Shown piece after piece: positions 50,724 through 59,010 of a stretch of 64,000 bases of DNA. Position numbers and translations under genes: made by a program. Numbering within the stretch: the stretch's first letter is position 1; every line of letters begins with the position of its first letter. The notes beneath the pieces were generated by a model. The model was given only the letters and a program-made list of their open reading frames with translations. It was not told where the DNA came from and did no database searches. Source of the stretch: Rhodoferax sp. (GTDB taxonomy: Bacteria; Pseudomonadota; Gammaproteobacteria; Burkholderiales; Burkholderiaceae_C); assembly GCA_031291305.1 (NCBI GenBank), contig JARLJH010000010.1, forward strand, positions 1 to 64,000, written 5' to 3'.

Positions 50724-52640
50724 ATGTTCGATATTTTTCGGAAACACACAAAAATCATGATGGTTTTGCTGTTTCTGCTGATCATTCCGTCATTTGTGCT
50801 GTTTGGTATCGATCGATATAACCGAATGGCTCAATCAGACGAGGTGGTCGCCAAGGTCGGATCTGTTGATATTACAAAAGCTCAATGGGATCAAGCACAT
50901 AAAAACGAAGTTGATCGTCTGCGGGCGGCCAGACCAGAACTTGATGTCAAGCAGTTGGATTCGGCCGAAGCACGTTTTGCCACACTGGAACGACTGGTTC
51001 GCGACAGAGTGATGAGTGTCGCTGCGGAGAAGTCCCATCTAGTGACGAGTGATGCGAGATTGGCCAGTTTTTTGCAGCAAGATCCGGCCATTGCATCGCT
51101 GCGCAAGGCTGATGGCAAGCTCGATATGGAGCGCTATCGGCAGTTGGCTGCAGCACAGGGTTTAACCCCTGAAGGCTTTGAGAATACGGTGCGTCAGGAT
51201 ATTTCCAAACAGCAAGTTGAATTGGCGATTCGTCAATCAGGTTTTGTTGAAGCAGCACCAGCTGATGTGGCTCTAAATGCGTTTTTTGAAAAGCGGGAGG
51301 TACAGGTACAAAACTTCATGACCAAAAACTATATGGCGGGCATCAATCCGTCAGATGCTGAGTTGGAGGCTTTTTACCAAGCCAATCCTGCGATGTTCAA
51401 GTCACCCGAGCAAGCCAAGGTTGAGTACGTTGTCCTAGATATGGATTCGGTTAGAAAGGGAATCAAGATTTCTGAGGCTGATCTCAAGTCTTACTATGAC
51501 CAAAATGCGGTCCGACTGAGTGGTGTTGAGGAGCGCCGCGCAAGCCATATCTTGATCAGTGTGCCCAAGGATGCGCCAGCAGCTGAACGGCAAAAGGCTA
51601 AGGAAAAAGCTGAAAGTTTGTTGAAAGAGGTTCGCGCTGCACCTGACAGTTTTGCCGATATCGCCAAAAAGAATTCCCAGGATTCTGGCTCGGCTGCCAA
51701 GGGTGGGGATTTGGGATATTTTGCCCGTGGTGCCATGGTCAAGCCATTTGAAGATGCAGTTTTTGCAATGAAGAAGGACGGTATAAGTGACCTCGTTAAG
51801 TCTGATTTTGGCTATCACATTATCAAGCTGATGGACATTAAGGAGCCAAAACAGCGCAGTTTCGAGGAACTGCGCTCCGGAATCGAGAGCGATCTACAGA
51901 CCCAACAGGCACAGCGCAAGTACGCAGAGATTGCAGAAATTTTTACTAACACTGTATACGAGCAGTCTGATAGTCTTCAACCCGTGGCTGACAAACTTCA
52001 TCTTGAAATCAAGACTGCAGATAAACTTTTACGTCATCCCGCTCCGGGGGCGGTGGGGGTGTTAGCTAGCGACAAATTTCTGTCCGCGCTGTTTGGTCCA
52101 GATAGCATCGAGAAAAAGCACAACACCGAAGCCGTCGAAACAGCTGTAAATCAGATGGCTTCTGGGCGTATTATCTCTTACAGCCCTGCCGGTACACTTG
52201 CTTTTTCTGAGGTGCGTGCATTGGTGAGAGAGCGCGTCATCGCAGCACATGCATTAGAACTGGCACACAAAGATAGCATGGAAAAATTGGCACTTTGGAA
52301 AAAGGAACCTGATAAAGCTTCGCTGCCTACAGCTGTTGTAATCTCGCGCGATCAAATGCAAAACCTGCCCGTTCAACTTGTGACTGCCGCCCTTGGAGCG
52401 GATGTAGCTGTCTTACCTGGATGGGTGGGTGTTAATCTTGGTACAACTGGCTATGCTGTGGTGCGCATTAATGAGGTTGTGCATCGCGATGAGGCTAGCC
52501 AGCCGTCGGTCACGCAGGATCGAGAGCAGTACGCACAATGGTGGAATGCGGCTGAGGCACAGGCCTATTATTCGACATTGAAAGAGCGCTTGAAAGTCAA
52601 AATTTTGGTGCCTCTACCGCACACCAGTTTAGTGCCTTAA
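50724..52640 (+). CDS. ppiD: Peptidyl-prolyl cis-trans isomerase D (SurA/PpiD-type chaperone)
   Basis: Inner-membrane anchored periplasmic folding factor. The N-terminus MFDIFRKHTKIMMVLLFLLIIPSFVLFGIDRY provides a single anchor helix (about 12-30). A SurA-like chaperone region follows, then a parvulin domain: RRASHILISVP, DSFADIAKKNSQDSGSAAKGGDLGYFARGAMVKPFEDAVF and KSDFGYHIIKLMDI. AGGAG precedes ATG 50724. 638 residues. It follows hupB as in many proteobacteria, with a tRNA gene between them. Confidence 0.94.
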   Translation: MFDIFRKHTKIMMVLLFLLIIPSFVLFGIDRYNRMAQSDEVVAKVGSVDITKAQWDQAHKNEVDRLRAARPELDVKQLDSAEARFATLERLVRDRVMSVAAEKSHLVTSDARLASFLQQDPAIASLRKADGKLDMERYRQLAAAQGLTPEGFENTVRQDISKQQVELAIRQSGFVEAAPADVALNAFFEKREVQVQNFMTKNYMAGINPSDAELEAFYQANPAMFKSPEQAKVEYVVLDMDSVRKGIKISEADLKSYYDQNAVRLSGVEERRASHILISVPKDAPAAERQKAKEKAESLLKEVRAAPDSFADIAKKNSQDSGSAAKGGDLGYFARGAMVKPFEDAVFAMKKDGISDLVKSDFGYHIIKLMDIKEPKQRSFEELRSGIESDLQTQQAQRKYAEIAEIFTNTVYEQSDSLQPVADKLHLEIKTADKLLRHPAPGAVGVLASDKFLSALFGPDSIEKKHNTEAVETAVNQMASGRIISYSPAGTLAFSEVRALVRERVIAAHALELAHKDSMEKLALWKKEPDKASLPTAVVISRDQMQNLPVQLVTAALGADVAVLPGWVGVNLGTTGYAVVRINEVVHRDEASQPSVTQDREQYAQWWNAAEAQAYYSTLKERLKVKILVPLPHTSLVP

Positions 52641-52702
52641 TCAAAGATGCATGTGATAAAGTGGCATTTTTGAAGATGTCATAAGCTATAATTTGTAGCT
52701 AC

Positions 52703-52779
52703 GGTGGCTGTAGCTCAGTTGGTAGAGTCCAGGATTGTGATTCCTGTTGTCGTGGGTTCGAGCCCCATCAGCCACCCCA
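52703..52779 (+). tRNA. tRNA-His (anticodon GTG)
   Basis: GTGGCTG pairs with CAGCCAC. The G at 52703 supplies the extra G-1 facing discriminator C. Anticodon loop TTGTGAT, T-arm GGGTTCGAGCCCC, encoded CCA at 52777-52779. Confidence 0.96.
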
Positions 52780-53229
52780 ATTTTTGGAAACCTAGCGCCG
52801 ACAAACATTTACATGTTGTCGGCGTTTTGCCATCATCCACTTCGCTCATCCATCCAGGTCCTAACTTTGAGTTGCCTGTGAGCATCGCCCACCCCCGCCT
52901 CATTTGAGACTGTTGCGACGTCTACTATTTTCGTCTGATCGTTCCGCTATCACGGCGGGATACAGCCAAAAAGACGGAAGTCAGGCGCAGTTTGCGAACC
53001 AAAAATGTGGGAATCTCTTGCGAAGCGCGCTTTGCGCGCGTATGGAGGTCTTCATGGTGACTTCAAAGGTCAGGGCAAAAACCAGCTTCAAACCCGGGTG
53101 ACCGAAGCCACGGGAAACGAGTCGCTTGGCTGGATGAAAAACGACATAGCCCACAAGATGATTACGCGGAAATACAGCACACTTTTCTGCCGTACCTGAA
53201 GGTCGCCAGCGTCAATTTCTTGACCCAAA
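52780..53229. other. Gene-poor stretch after tRNA-His
   Basis: 450 bases without a convincing gene. One frame at 53005-53199 (MWESLAKRALRAYGGLHGDF, later NESLGWMKNDIAHKM) has no clear start context and no family I recognise. Its place downstream of a tRNA suggests decayed integrated DNA, but this is inference. Confidence 0.4.
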
Positions 53230-53505
53230 CTACAGATTGTGTAGAGCCGAAAGAGGCTCAATTTTGAGTGGGGCCTTGTTGAGATGCTGTAGCGTCTCAA
53301 CAAACTCACGTGCTTGCTGACGCTGCGTTTCTGTGAAGGGTTTGCTGGCCTCTCCGGTCAGCAAGACTTCCAAAAGGCCCGTGAGGTGAAGCTGGAACCT
53401 CTCGTAGTCAGGGTGGGTTGCCATGAGTGAGCCGACGATGGCCATCAGGCCTGCCTGAGTGGCTACCATGGTATCGAGTTCCGCTTGCAGTTGTTCTTTT
53501 TTCAT
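53230..53505 (-). CDS. Hypothetical small protein
   Basis: 91 residues, MKKEQLQAELDTMVATQAGLMAIVGSLMATHPDYERFQLHLTGLLEVLL..., mostly helical and without signal peptide or membrane segment. No domain is recognised. It is plausible as a gene from its even composition and length, but the ATG has no clear ribosome binding site. It stands alone between the tRNA-His region and the YeeE/YedE pair. Confidence 0.5.
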   Translation of the reverse strand: MKKEQLQAELDTMVATQAGLMAIVGSLMATHPDYERFQLHLTGLLEVLLTGEASKPFTETQRQQAREFVETLQHLNKAPLKIEPLSALHNL

Positions 53506-53646
53506 GGGGGTGTGTTGGGTCAGCGTGGCACGAATCAGGAAGTTTGCCTTCCTGCTCTGGCCAGGCTGGCTGAGTTGAGCAGAGATTTGTCACTGTGCCA
53601 ATTATCCGGGAGAGTTACCTCCAGGACGGCAGGGCTTTAGGCGACG

Positions 53647-54072
53647 TCAAATCTTGCCACGCAAACCTTGCAGTAGCGCACCCAGCGCAATGCCCCCCAC
53701 GGCCCAAAGCAAGTCCCAGTTGCCTGTACCCAGGCCTGCAATGGCTGGGCCAGGGCACACGCCACTCAGGCCCCAGCCGATCCCAAATAGCGCCGCACCT
53801 ATGGCGGTGTTGCGGTTCCATTGGCTGACATGGTGATGAAAGTAGCCACCCAGCCAAGGTTCTTTGATAAAACGGGGCACTACCTTGTAGGCCAGCAGCG
53901 TAACCAGCACAGCGCCACCCATGACCAACATCAGGCCAAAGTCCTGAAATCGCAAAAAGCTCAAAACTACTTCTGGGCGGATCATGGTGGATAGCGCCAG
54001 TCCGAAGCCAAACAATGCCCCGCCAACCAGGGCCGTCAGTGCACTCGCGGGAGTCAAACGCGGCGTGCTCAT
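53647..54072 (-). CDS. YeeE/YedE family half-transporter (second gene)
   Basis: 141 residues with four hydrophobic helices. The conserved block is GIGWGLSGVCPGPAIAGLG (near residue 110), whose Cys is typical of the DUF6691/YeeE family linked to thiosulfate or other sulfur-species uptake. The first codon overlaps the stop of the upstream partner by ATGA at 54069-54072. Such pairs are a split version of the single-chain TsuA-like transporter. Substrate inferred only from the family. Confidence 0.85.
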   Translation of the reverse strand: MSTPRLTPASALTALVGGALFGFGLALSTMIRPEVVLSFLRFQDFGLMLVMGGAVLVTLLAYKVVPRFIKEPWLGGYFHHHVSQWNRNTAIGAALFGIGWGLSGVCPGPAIAGLGTGNWDLLWAVGGIALGALLQGLRGKI

Positions 54073-54548
54073 GGTTTCCACGCTGCCATGAGGTTGGCTG
54101 TCAAAAAAGCGGTGGCCATGAAGGTGAGCACCGCCAACAATGACGGCCATTGCAGCGAGCCCAGGCCGCAGATACCGTGACCAGACGTGCAGCCGTTACC
54201 CAGGCGCGCACCATAGCCCACCAGCAAGCCACCCAGCACCAGTTGCCAGACTGGCACACTGGTTGACATAGGATGACCGCCGCCAAAACTCAGCCACCAA
54301 ATAAAAGCGCCCAGAATCAACCCCAGCGCATAGATCAGCCGCCAAGCACGGGAACTGGTGAAACGCTCTTGCTGAAAATAAGGCTGTTTCATGATCAGAG
54401 ACCAGGTGCTTGAGAAAACGGTACTCATGCCGCCGACCAGTCCGGTCACCAAAAAGAGCAGGGCTACCCCGCAACCAATCAGAATGCCGCCCAGCAGATA
54501 GTGTTGCCAGCCAAGGGGAAATAAATGCGATAAAGAACTCATGGGCAT
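54069..54548 (-). CDS. YeeE/YedE family half-transporter (first gene)
   Basis: 159 residues with four hydrophobic helices. GYGARLGNGCTSGHGICGLGSLQ carries the conserved Cys and GxGC motif of YeeE/YedE proteins. It forms a two-gene unit with the following half-protein through a four-base overlap. ATG 54548 or 54542 could start it. Sulfur-compound transport is the family expectation; no rhodanese or sulfur regulator is adjacent. Confidence 0.85.
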   Translation of the reverse strand: MPMSSLSHLFPLGWQHYLLGGILIGCGVALLFLVTGLVGGMSTVFSSTWSLIMKQPYFQQERFTSSRAWRLIYALGLILGAFIWWLSFGGGHPMSTSVPVWQLVLGGLLVGYGARLGNGCTSGHGICGLGSLQWPSLLAVLTFMATAFLTANLMAAWKP

Positions 54549-54562
54549 GGATTATCGAGGAT

Positions 54563-54625
54563 AAAAAATGCTCTTAACCCTTGTTTCATAAGGGCTATTA
54601 GCTATATAAGTAGTAGTCACACTAT
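54563..54625. repeat. Dispersed repeat copy
   Basis: CTCTTAACCCTTGTTTCATA then AAGGGCTATTAGCTATATAA is a clear copy, immediately upstream of the YeeE/YedE pair, where it could affect their promoter. Confidence 0.7.
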
Positions 54626-54856
54626 GCGTAGTTGGTGAATTCAACAACCAAGTTGTCGCTCTGGGTGAGCATGGGTTGGAGGTGCTGGCGCCAAGAAATA
54701 ACCTTCAGGATGAATATCAGTATTCGGTGAAATAAACTGCGCGCTTTCGTCACGCTTGCTGCATCGTACAGGTTGGTTTTTGTACCGGCTTTAACCGCTC
54801 GGCCAAATGCAGAAAAGCGTCCCTGGATGTCTCCCGTAACCTGAAGTGTTTTTACC

Positions 54857-55573
54857 ATGTCCAAAAAGCCGTCCGAATTCATCGCGGAAACTCTGAAGCA
54901 ACTCTGGTTCCTTGATCCGCGTGCGGACAAGCCCTTTATCAACGATATCGCCGTTCGCATCCGCGCAGGGTTGCTGCTTGTCATTCCCTTGTATATGAGT
55001 TTCACGCTGTACGAAGCCATTTTTGGTTCGCATTGGGTCGTGACGGGCAATCTGATCAAGGACACCTTTGACACGGATTTTGACGGGCACATCCTCTACA
55101 ACGTCGAGGCCATTCGGCGCACGGTGGAGTATTCGAAGCAGACGATGGTTCTTTGGTATGCCTTGTTTGAAATGCTGTCGGGGATGTTTGTCTTCACCTC
55201 CCGGTTTTCGCCCACCGTGCTGATCAGCAGCTTTTTGGCCAAAGGTCATACGCCGGTCTGGAAGCCACTGACGCCCAAGCGATTTGCGTGGACCATCGGT
55301 GCCAGTTTCATCTCGGTTTGCCTGATTTTTTTCAATCCGGAAGTGTTTGCAGGCTGGGTCAATACGGTTGCCGCCCATGAGCTTCTGCCAACCACCCAAA
55401 ACTACATGCCCAAATGGATTCCGCTGGTCCTCGTCTGGGTGTGCTTTGGTTTCATGTGGATGGAGACAGTATTGGGGTTTTGCGTCGGCTGCAAAGTCCA
55501 TTCTCTACTGGTCAAACTGGGATGGCTGCAGGAGGAATGCGAAGCCTGCAATAACCTGAATTGGAATACTTAG
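54857..55573 (+). CDS. DUF4395-like membrane protein
   Basis: 238 residues with hydrophobic segments near 36-52, 93-112, 140-160 and 192-212. LTPKRFAWTIGASF and WMETVLGFCVGCKVHSLLVKLGW correspond to the GPPKRFAQ and FGFCLGC motifs of DUF4395, and the protein ends with another Cys pair (EECEACNN). The four clustered cysteines suggest redox or metal chemistry; the role is unknown. The ATG shares CATG with a weak antisense frame. Its neighbours give no clear operon. Confidence 0.72.
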   Translation: MSKKPSEFIAETLKQLWFLDPRADKPFINDIAVRIRAGLLLVIPLYMSFTLYEAIFGSHWVVTGNLIKDTFDTDFDGHILYNVEAIRRTVEYSKQTMVLWYALFEMLSGMFVFTSRFSPTVLISSFLAKGHTPVWKPLTPKRFAWTIGASFISVCLIFFNPEVFAGWVNTVAAHELLPTTQNYMPKWIPLVLVWVCFGFMWMETVLGFCVGCKVHSLLVKLGWLQEECEACNNLNWNT

Positions 55574-55633
55574 GTCTCGGCACCACTTGGTGACCAACAT
55601 CCATTGGTGCACAAGGCTTCGGGCTGGCCCGTT

Positions 55634-55831
55634 TCATGAACGCAACTCGAGGTCAATGGCGTCGCGCAAGACGCGCAATTCTTCGGCCGTGAATGTGCCT
55701 GAGAACTTCACCTGGTGCTCTTGTCGCTGTGCCGTGGGAATGAAGCTTGAAAGCATCAGATGGTGTCCATGAGGTGTGAGCGTTACTTTGGCGGCAAGCT
55801 GCCTGGTGGAGGCGGACTGAAAAGTTTGCAT
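55634..55831 (-). CDS. Hypothetical small protein (65 aa)
   Basis: MQTFQSASTRQLAAKVTLTPHGHHLMLSSFIPTAQRQEHQ..., ending TAEELRVLRDAIDLELRS. The ATG at 55831 has a good AGGAG seven bases upstream, which supports translation. No known domain; the C-terminal helix looks like a small regulatory or ribosome-associated protein but this is not established. A long hairpin with CCCCGCA...TGCGGGG arms (about 55849-55886) lies in its 5' untranslated region. Confidence 0.6.
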   Translation of the reverse strand: MQTFQSASTRQLAAKVTLTPHGHHLMLSSFIPTAQRQEHQVKFSGTFTAEELRVLRDAIDLELRS

Positions 55832-55946
55832 GTGATTCTCCTGCATCCCCCGCAGACATTTTGAAAACGTCTGGCAGTGCGGGGAGGAGGCTGCGAGTGC
55901 GTTTTAGGCATTGTTGATGCGGTGCCAAGTAGTCGATAAAGGCCGC

Positions 55947-56196
55947 AGTTGGCTTTGAAGGCCAACTCGAGGATTATGCCTCGTGGCGCTCAGGTCGGCA
56001 AGGTGGTTGACGACTCGAAAAATCAGGCGCAGAATTTCCCTGCGACCGAGTCAATACCCTCGGTGAAGGAGACCCGTAGATGCCCCATGACCTCACTTAC
56101 GCTCACACCTGACTGACGGTTTACCGTCACGCCGCTTCCCATACCTGAGGAAGCAATTGAAAGGGTCAGAGCTTGTTTTGGGCTCTGACCTTTTTT
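55947..56196 (+). ncRNA. Candidate structured RNA with serial hairpins and a terminator
   Basis: Seven stems follow each other without a plausible reading frame. They are AGTTGGC/GCCAACT (55947-55967), CGAGG/CCTCG (55968-55983), CGCAG/CTGCG (56028-56044), ACCGAG/CTCGGT (56045-56064), TGACGG/CCGTCA (56114-56129), GCTTCC/GGAAGC (56134-56154), and the terminator GGTCAGAGC/GCTCTGACC with six T (56164-56196). The terminator fixes the strand. No known Rfam class is recognised from memory. Confidence 0.5.
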
Positions 56197-56490
56197 ATCG
56201 TGTCCGTTATCGTGCGCTGATTGGGACGATGGATTCTCTTGGGGCTATGGGTACCAATTACCTCGGTCAGCTGATAGACTTTGCTTCAAAGCGCTAATGG
56301 CATCAAACTATGCTGTTGCGAGCAGAAGGGGGGACATGGGTCAAGTAATGTCTGTCTTCGCTGAAAATGTCGATGGTTTAGGGTAAATAGTTGCCAGAAT
56401 TTACATTCCTGGTGCTTTTGTTATTGATCTACTGCGGTGTTGCACAGATGGCTTGTTTCTATTGCAGGTGTATCCGAATGAAGGGCCGAT
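56197..56490. other. Intergenic stretch upstream of the NTF2-like gene
   Basis: 294 bases. No gene, repeat or recognised site is seen; presumably holds the promoter of the gene at 56491. Confidence 0.4.
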
Positions 56491-57318
56491 GTGTCTGATC
56501 CCGATGAAATTCATAAGCATGACCTGATTGAAGCAGCGATCAACCGATCATTGGGTGAGGTCAGTAATTCAAGCATAGTGCTCCAGGAGGGGCGAATTTT
56601 GGCTTCTCGGCGAGAGCAAGATCAAGCCATCAAGCGCAGGCTCGAGCAACTCGAAGCAGCCCAGGGAAGTCTTGCAGCGTGTGCGCCCGTAGAACTCCAT
56701 CCAGCGTCTGTACATCTTGCGCCAGAACTCAAGGGGCGCTCCTTCAGCAGTGGGGCCCTACTGTTCACAGCGTTTGTGGCAGCCTTCGGCGGTGCAGGTT
56801 TGGCGTGGCTAATGACGGGTGTTGCGATGCGTGATTCGCAACATAAACAGGTTATCGCTCCGGTGTCGGTAGCTCCGGCTGATACCCCTGTATCGACGTC
56901 TCCCGTGTTGAATGTCGCTACGGCAGCAACGGTTTCGGTCACGTCTCTAAGCAAAAACGATGAGAGTCAATCGCAAGTTCGCGACTTGGTCGAGGAGTGG
57001 CGGCTAGCTTGGCAGCATCGTGATATTGAAGCCTACCTTCGGTATTACGGCCCACAGTTTGTTCCGCCCTATGGGCAGACACGCTCAGATTGGAACAGAG
57101 CGCGGCAACGGAACTTTTCAAGTCGTTCGAATATCCGCCTGGATATCAAGAAAATACGAATTGAGCGCATTGATGAAAATATATTTAAGGTTTCTTTTTT
57201 GCAGGACTACGCATCAGGTGCCTATCACGAACGCTCACATCCAAAAATGCTTCTGATCGAGCGAAATGAAAAACAATGGCAAATTGCTGGCGAGTTTCAG
57301 TTATCCGCATTAAATTGA
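56491..57318 (+). CDS. Membrane-anchored protein with NTF2-like (Cds6-type) C-terminal domain
   Basis: 275 residues from GTG 56491. A cytoplasmic, charged N-terminus (about 1-85, partly coiled: ASRREQDQAIKRRLEQLEAAQ) precedes one membrane helix near 88-110. A Thr/Ser/Pro-rich linker then leads to a C-terminal domain. Its VEEWRLAWQHRDIEAYLRYYGPQF and ENIFKVSFLQDYASGAYHERSHPKMLLIERNEKQWQIAGE match the NTF2-like domain seen in Cds6 and L,D-transpeptidase-linked proteins. Likely periplasmic; function unknown. Confidence 0.7.
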   Translation: MSDPDEIHKHDLIEAAINRSLGEVSNSSIVLQEGRILASRREQDQAIKRRLEQLEAAQGSLAACAPVELHPASVHLAPELKGRSFSSGALLFTAFVAAFGGAGLAWLMTGVAMRDSQHKQVIAPVSVAPADTPVSTSPVLNVATAATVSVTSLSKNDESQSQVRDLVEEWRLAWQHRDIEAYLRYYGPQFVPPYGQTRSDWNRARQRNFSSRSNIRLDIKKIRIERIDENIFKVSFLQDYASGAYHERSHPKMLLIERNEKQWQIAGEFQLSALN

Positions 57319-57399
57319 ATCAAGTGGTGGTGGGTGATAACTGCATCGGTGACAACCGACCTCACCTCAGGCTTGACTTGACACGGATTTGAATGTTGT

Positions 57400-58041
57400 T
57401 GTATCCAAAATTTTGCCCACAGGCCTAGGCAACAACCAGCGGCCATCACAGGCAGCGCTGATACCACGGACTTTCATGGTACCAAGCGCAGCAACGCGAC
57501 CCACTACTCCAGCACCGATGCCGATGCGCGGCTGTACTGCAAAGGCGATAACGCCAGTCGCTTGCGCTACATAGGGCACACCCTGTGTGACAACCGTCAC
57601 GGCCTCATTGCCAATGCCATGGTCACCACCGCTGATGGCTACGCTGAGCGAGAGGCAGCCAAGGTGATGATCACGGATGCCGTGCAAGCAGCACCCAACC
57701 CAGAAGCTGCCATAACCCTGGGGGCCGACAAGGGGTATGACGCCAAGGAATTCATTGAGGCGATGCAAGACATCAAAGTCATCCCTCATGTGGCGCAAAA
57801 CACCTCCGGGCGGCGCTCAGCAGCGCCCGATGCAATCGCTGCAAGCGCAGGCTACGCCATCTCGATTCAAAAGAGAAAACTCATTGAGCAAGGTTTTGGC
57901 TGGGCCAAGACGGTCGGGCGTATTCGCCAAGTGATGGTACGTGGACTCAAGCGGGTTGATCAGGTGTTTGTGCTGACCATGGCGGCTTACAACCTCACAC
58001 GTATGCGTACGCTGGGGCAGATGCATCCAAAAACAGCGTAA
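57400..58041 (+). pseudogene. IS5-family transposase remnant (C-terminal part)
   Basis: In one open frame: DTTDFHGTKRSNATHYSSTDADARLYCKGD, GHTLCDNRHGLIANAMVTTADGYAEREAA, LGADKGYDAKEFIEAM and KRKLIEQGFGWAKTVGRIRQVMVRGLKRVDQVFVLTMAAYNLTRM. These are the DDE transposase blocks of IS5-type elements, including the final Glu region. The N-terminal DNA-binding part and first catalytic Asp are missing, and I see no terminal inverted repeats. A dead copy. Confidence 0.85.
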
Positions 58042-58696
58042 GGGGTGAGAAATGCAAGAAAACGGAGCTCAAATCGTTAAAACGAGGTCCGAAATCACTG
58101 GGATTTCACAATGCGAAGGTCGAAGATGAAAATTTCCATCAGTCGGAAACGACTCCACGATGATTCGCAAAGTATTTCAGCAACCTGTTAAACCGAGGCT
58201 CATTATCTATCCCTTATGCATAACGTAAGGTAGCCGAGCGCCTAACTTGGCCAAGCCAAGATAGTCGACAAAATATACTGGGATTCCACCCGTTGATGGC
58301 GAGGCCCATCAAGCGACTAGACCCGTGCCGCCAAGGTTTGCCGTCAATTTCGCAAGAATTAAAGTCATTTCCATCCCTTTGAACCTTGTCGCCTATCCTG
58401 GCGAAATTTGGCTAGTGTCTGGTTCTCTTTCCCAGCACTTCGTGTGGTTTGACTATAGCCCACTGGACAACGCATATGGACGACCGGTACGCTGCAGTGC
58501 CGTATTACGATTTTCTCCATTTCGGTCTTTCAACTTTGGCTGTAGGGTTCAGGGTGAACTCGCTGGATATTCAAGGCAGTTTGCAGTCTTGCAATGTGAG
58601 CCAAAGCAGTCCTGATGTTGGACATGCACAGCTGCGGAGAAGGGTCAAATTGAACCAACGCCTGTCCATGTGCTTGGCGAAACACATCCATCCGGA
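58042..58696. other. Gene-poor stretch between IS5 remnant and ParD-like gene
   Basis: 655 bases with no supportable gene. Two near-identical 12-mers, GTTAAAACGAGG (58076) and GTTAAACCGAGG (58187), occur 111 bases apart. Short open frames at 58325-58820 lack start signals and family features. Confidence 0.4.
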
Positions 58697-58726
58697 TTGC
58701 GATGAAGCATACGATATGTATATAAT
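58697..58726 (+). promoter_or_regulatory. Promoter of the ParD-like / map operon
   Basis: TTGCGA (-35), an 18-base spacer and a perfect TATAAT (-10), 30 bases before the ParD-like start codon. The -10 lies within a run of AT-rich partial dyads (ATATGTATAT, AGTATATG, CATATGC) where an antitoxin-like protein could bind. Confidence 0.6.
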
Positions 58727-58755
58727 TAGTATATGTTTCATATGCGAGGTCACTG

Positions 58756-59010
58756 ATGGGTATTGTAAAAATTTCGGAACAAATGCACGAGAACCTGCGT
58801 GTGGCGGGGAACGCCCTTAGCAGGTCAATCAATGCCCAGGCCGAACACTGGATGCGAGTCGGCATGCTGACCGAGATGCACCCAGAGTTGGACTATCGGG
58901 AAATCTGCCAACTGTTGATACGGGCTGAACTGGCGGGAGGGCTAGACATCGCCGGGGCGGTCACAGGACAACTTGGCAAGATCGGTACATTCACGGCCGA
59001 AAAACACTGA
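58756..59010 (+). CDS. ParD-like antitoxin family protein
   Basis: 84 residues: MGIVKISEQMHENLRVAGNALSRSINAQAEHWMRVGMLTEMHPELDYREICQLLIRAE. The N-terminal strand-helix-helix pattern is ribbon-helix-helix-like and matches the ParD-like family (PF11903), described from similarity to type II antitoxins. No ParE or other known toxin is beside it. Instead its TGA shares one base with the ATG of a methionine aminopeptidase gene, so the two are translationally coupled. GAGG precedes the start. DNA binding at its own promoter is the expected regulation. Confidence 0.85.
   Translation: MGIVKISEQMHENLRVAGNALSRSINAQAEHWMRVGMLTEMHPELDYREICQLLIRAELAGGLDIAGAVTGQLGKIGTFTAEKH

Noticed and set aside
52704-52907. 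Small frames on both strands across tRNA-His
   Set aside because: They are translations of the tRNA and its flank.
54622-54858. Possible 78-residue minus-strand gene (MVKTLQVTGDIQGRF...)
   Set aside because: No ribosome binding site, no recognised family, and its start overlaps the start of the DUF4395-like gene. Left out but not excluded.
58325-58865. Short frames on both strands before the ParD-like gene
   Set aside because: No start signals, no known domains and mutually overlapping. Treated as non-coding.
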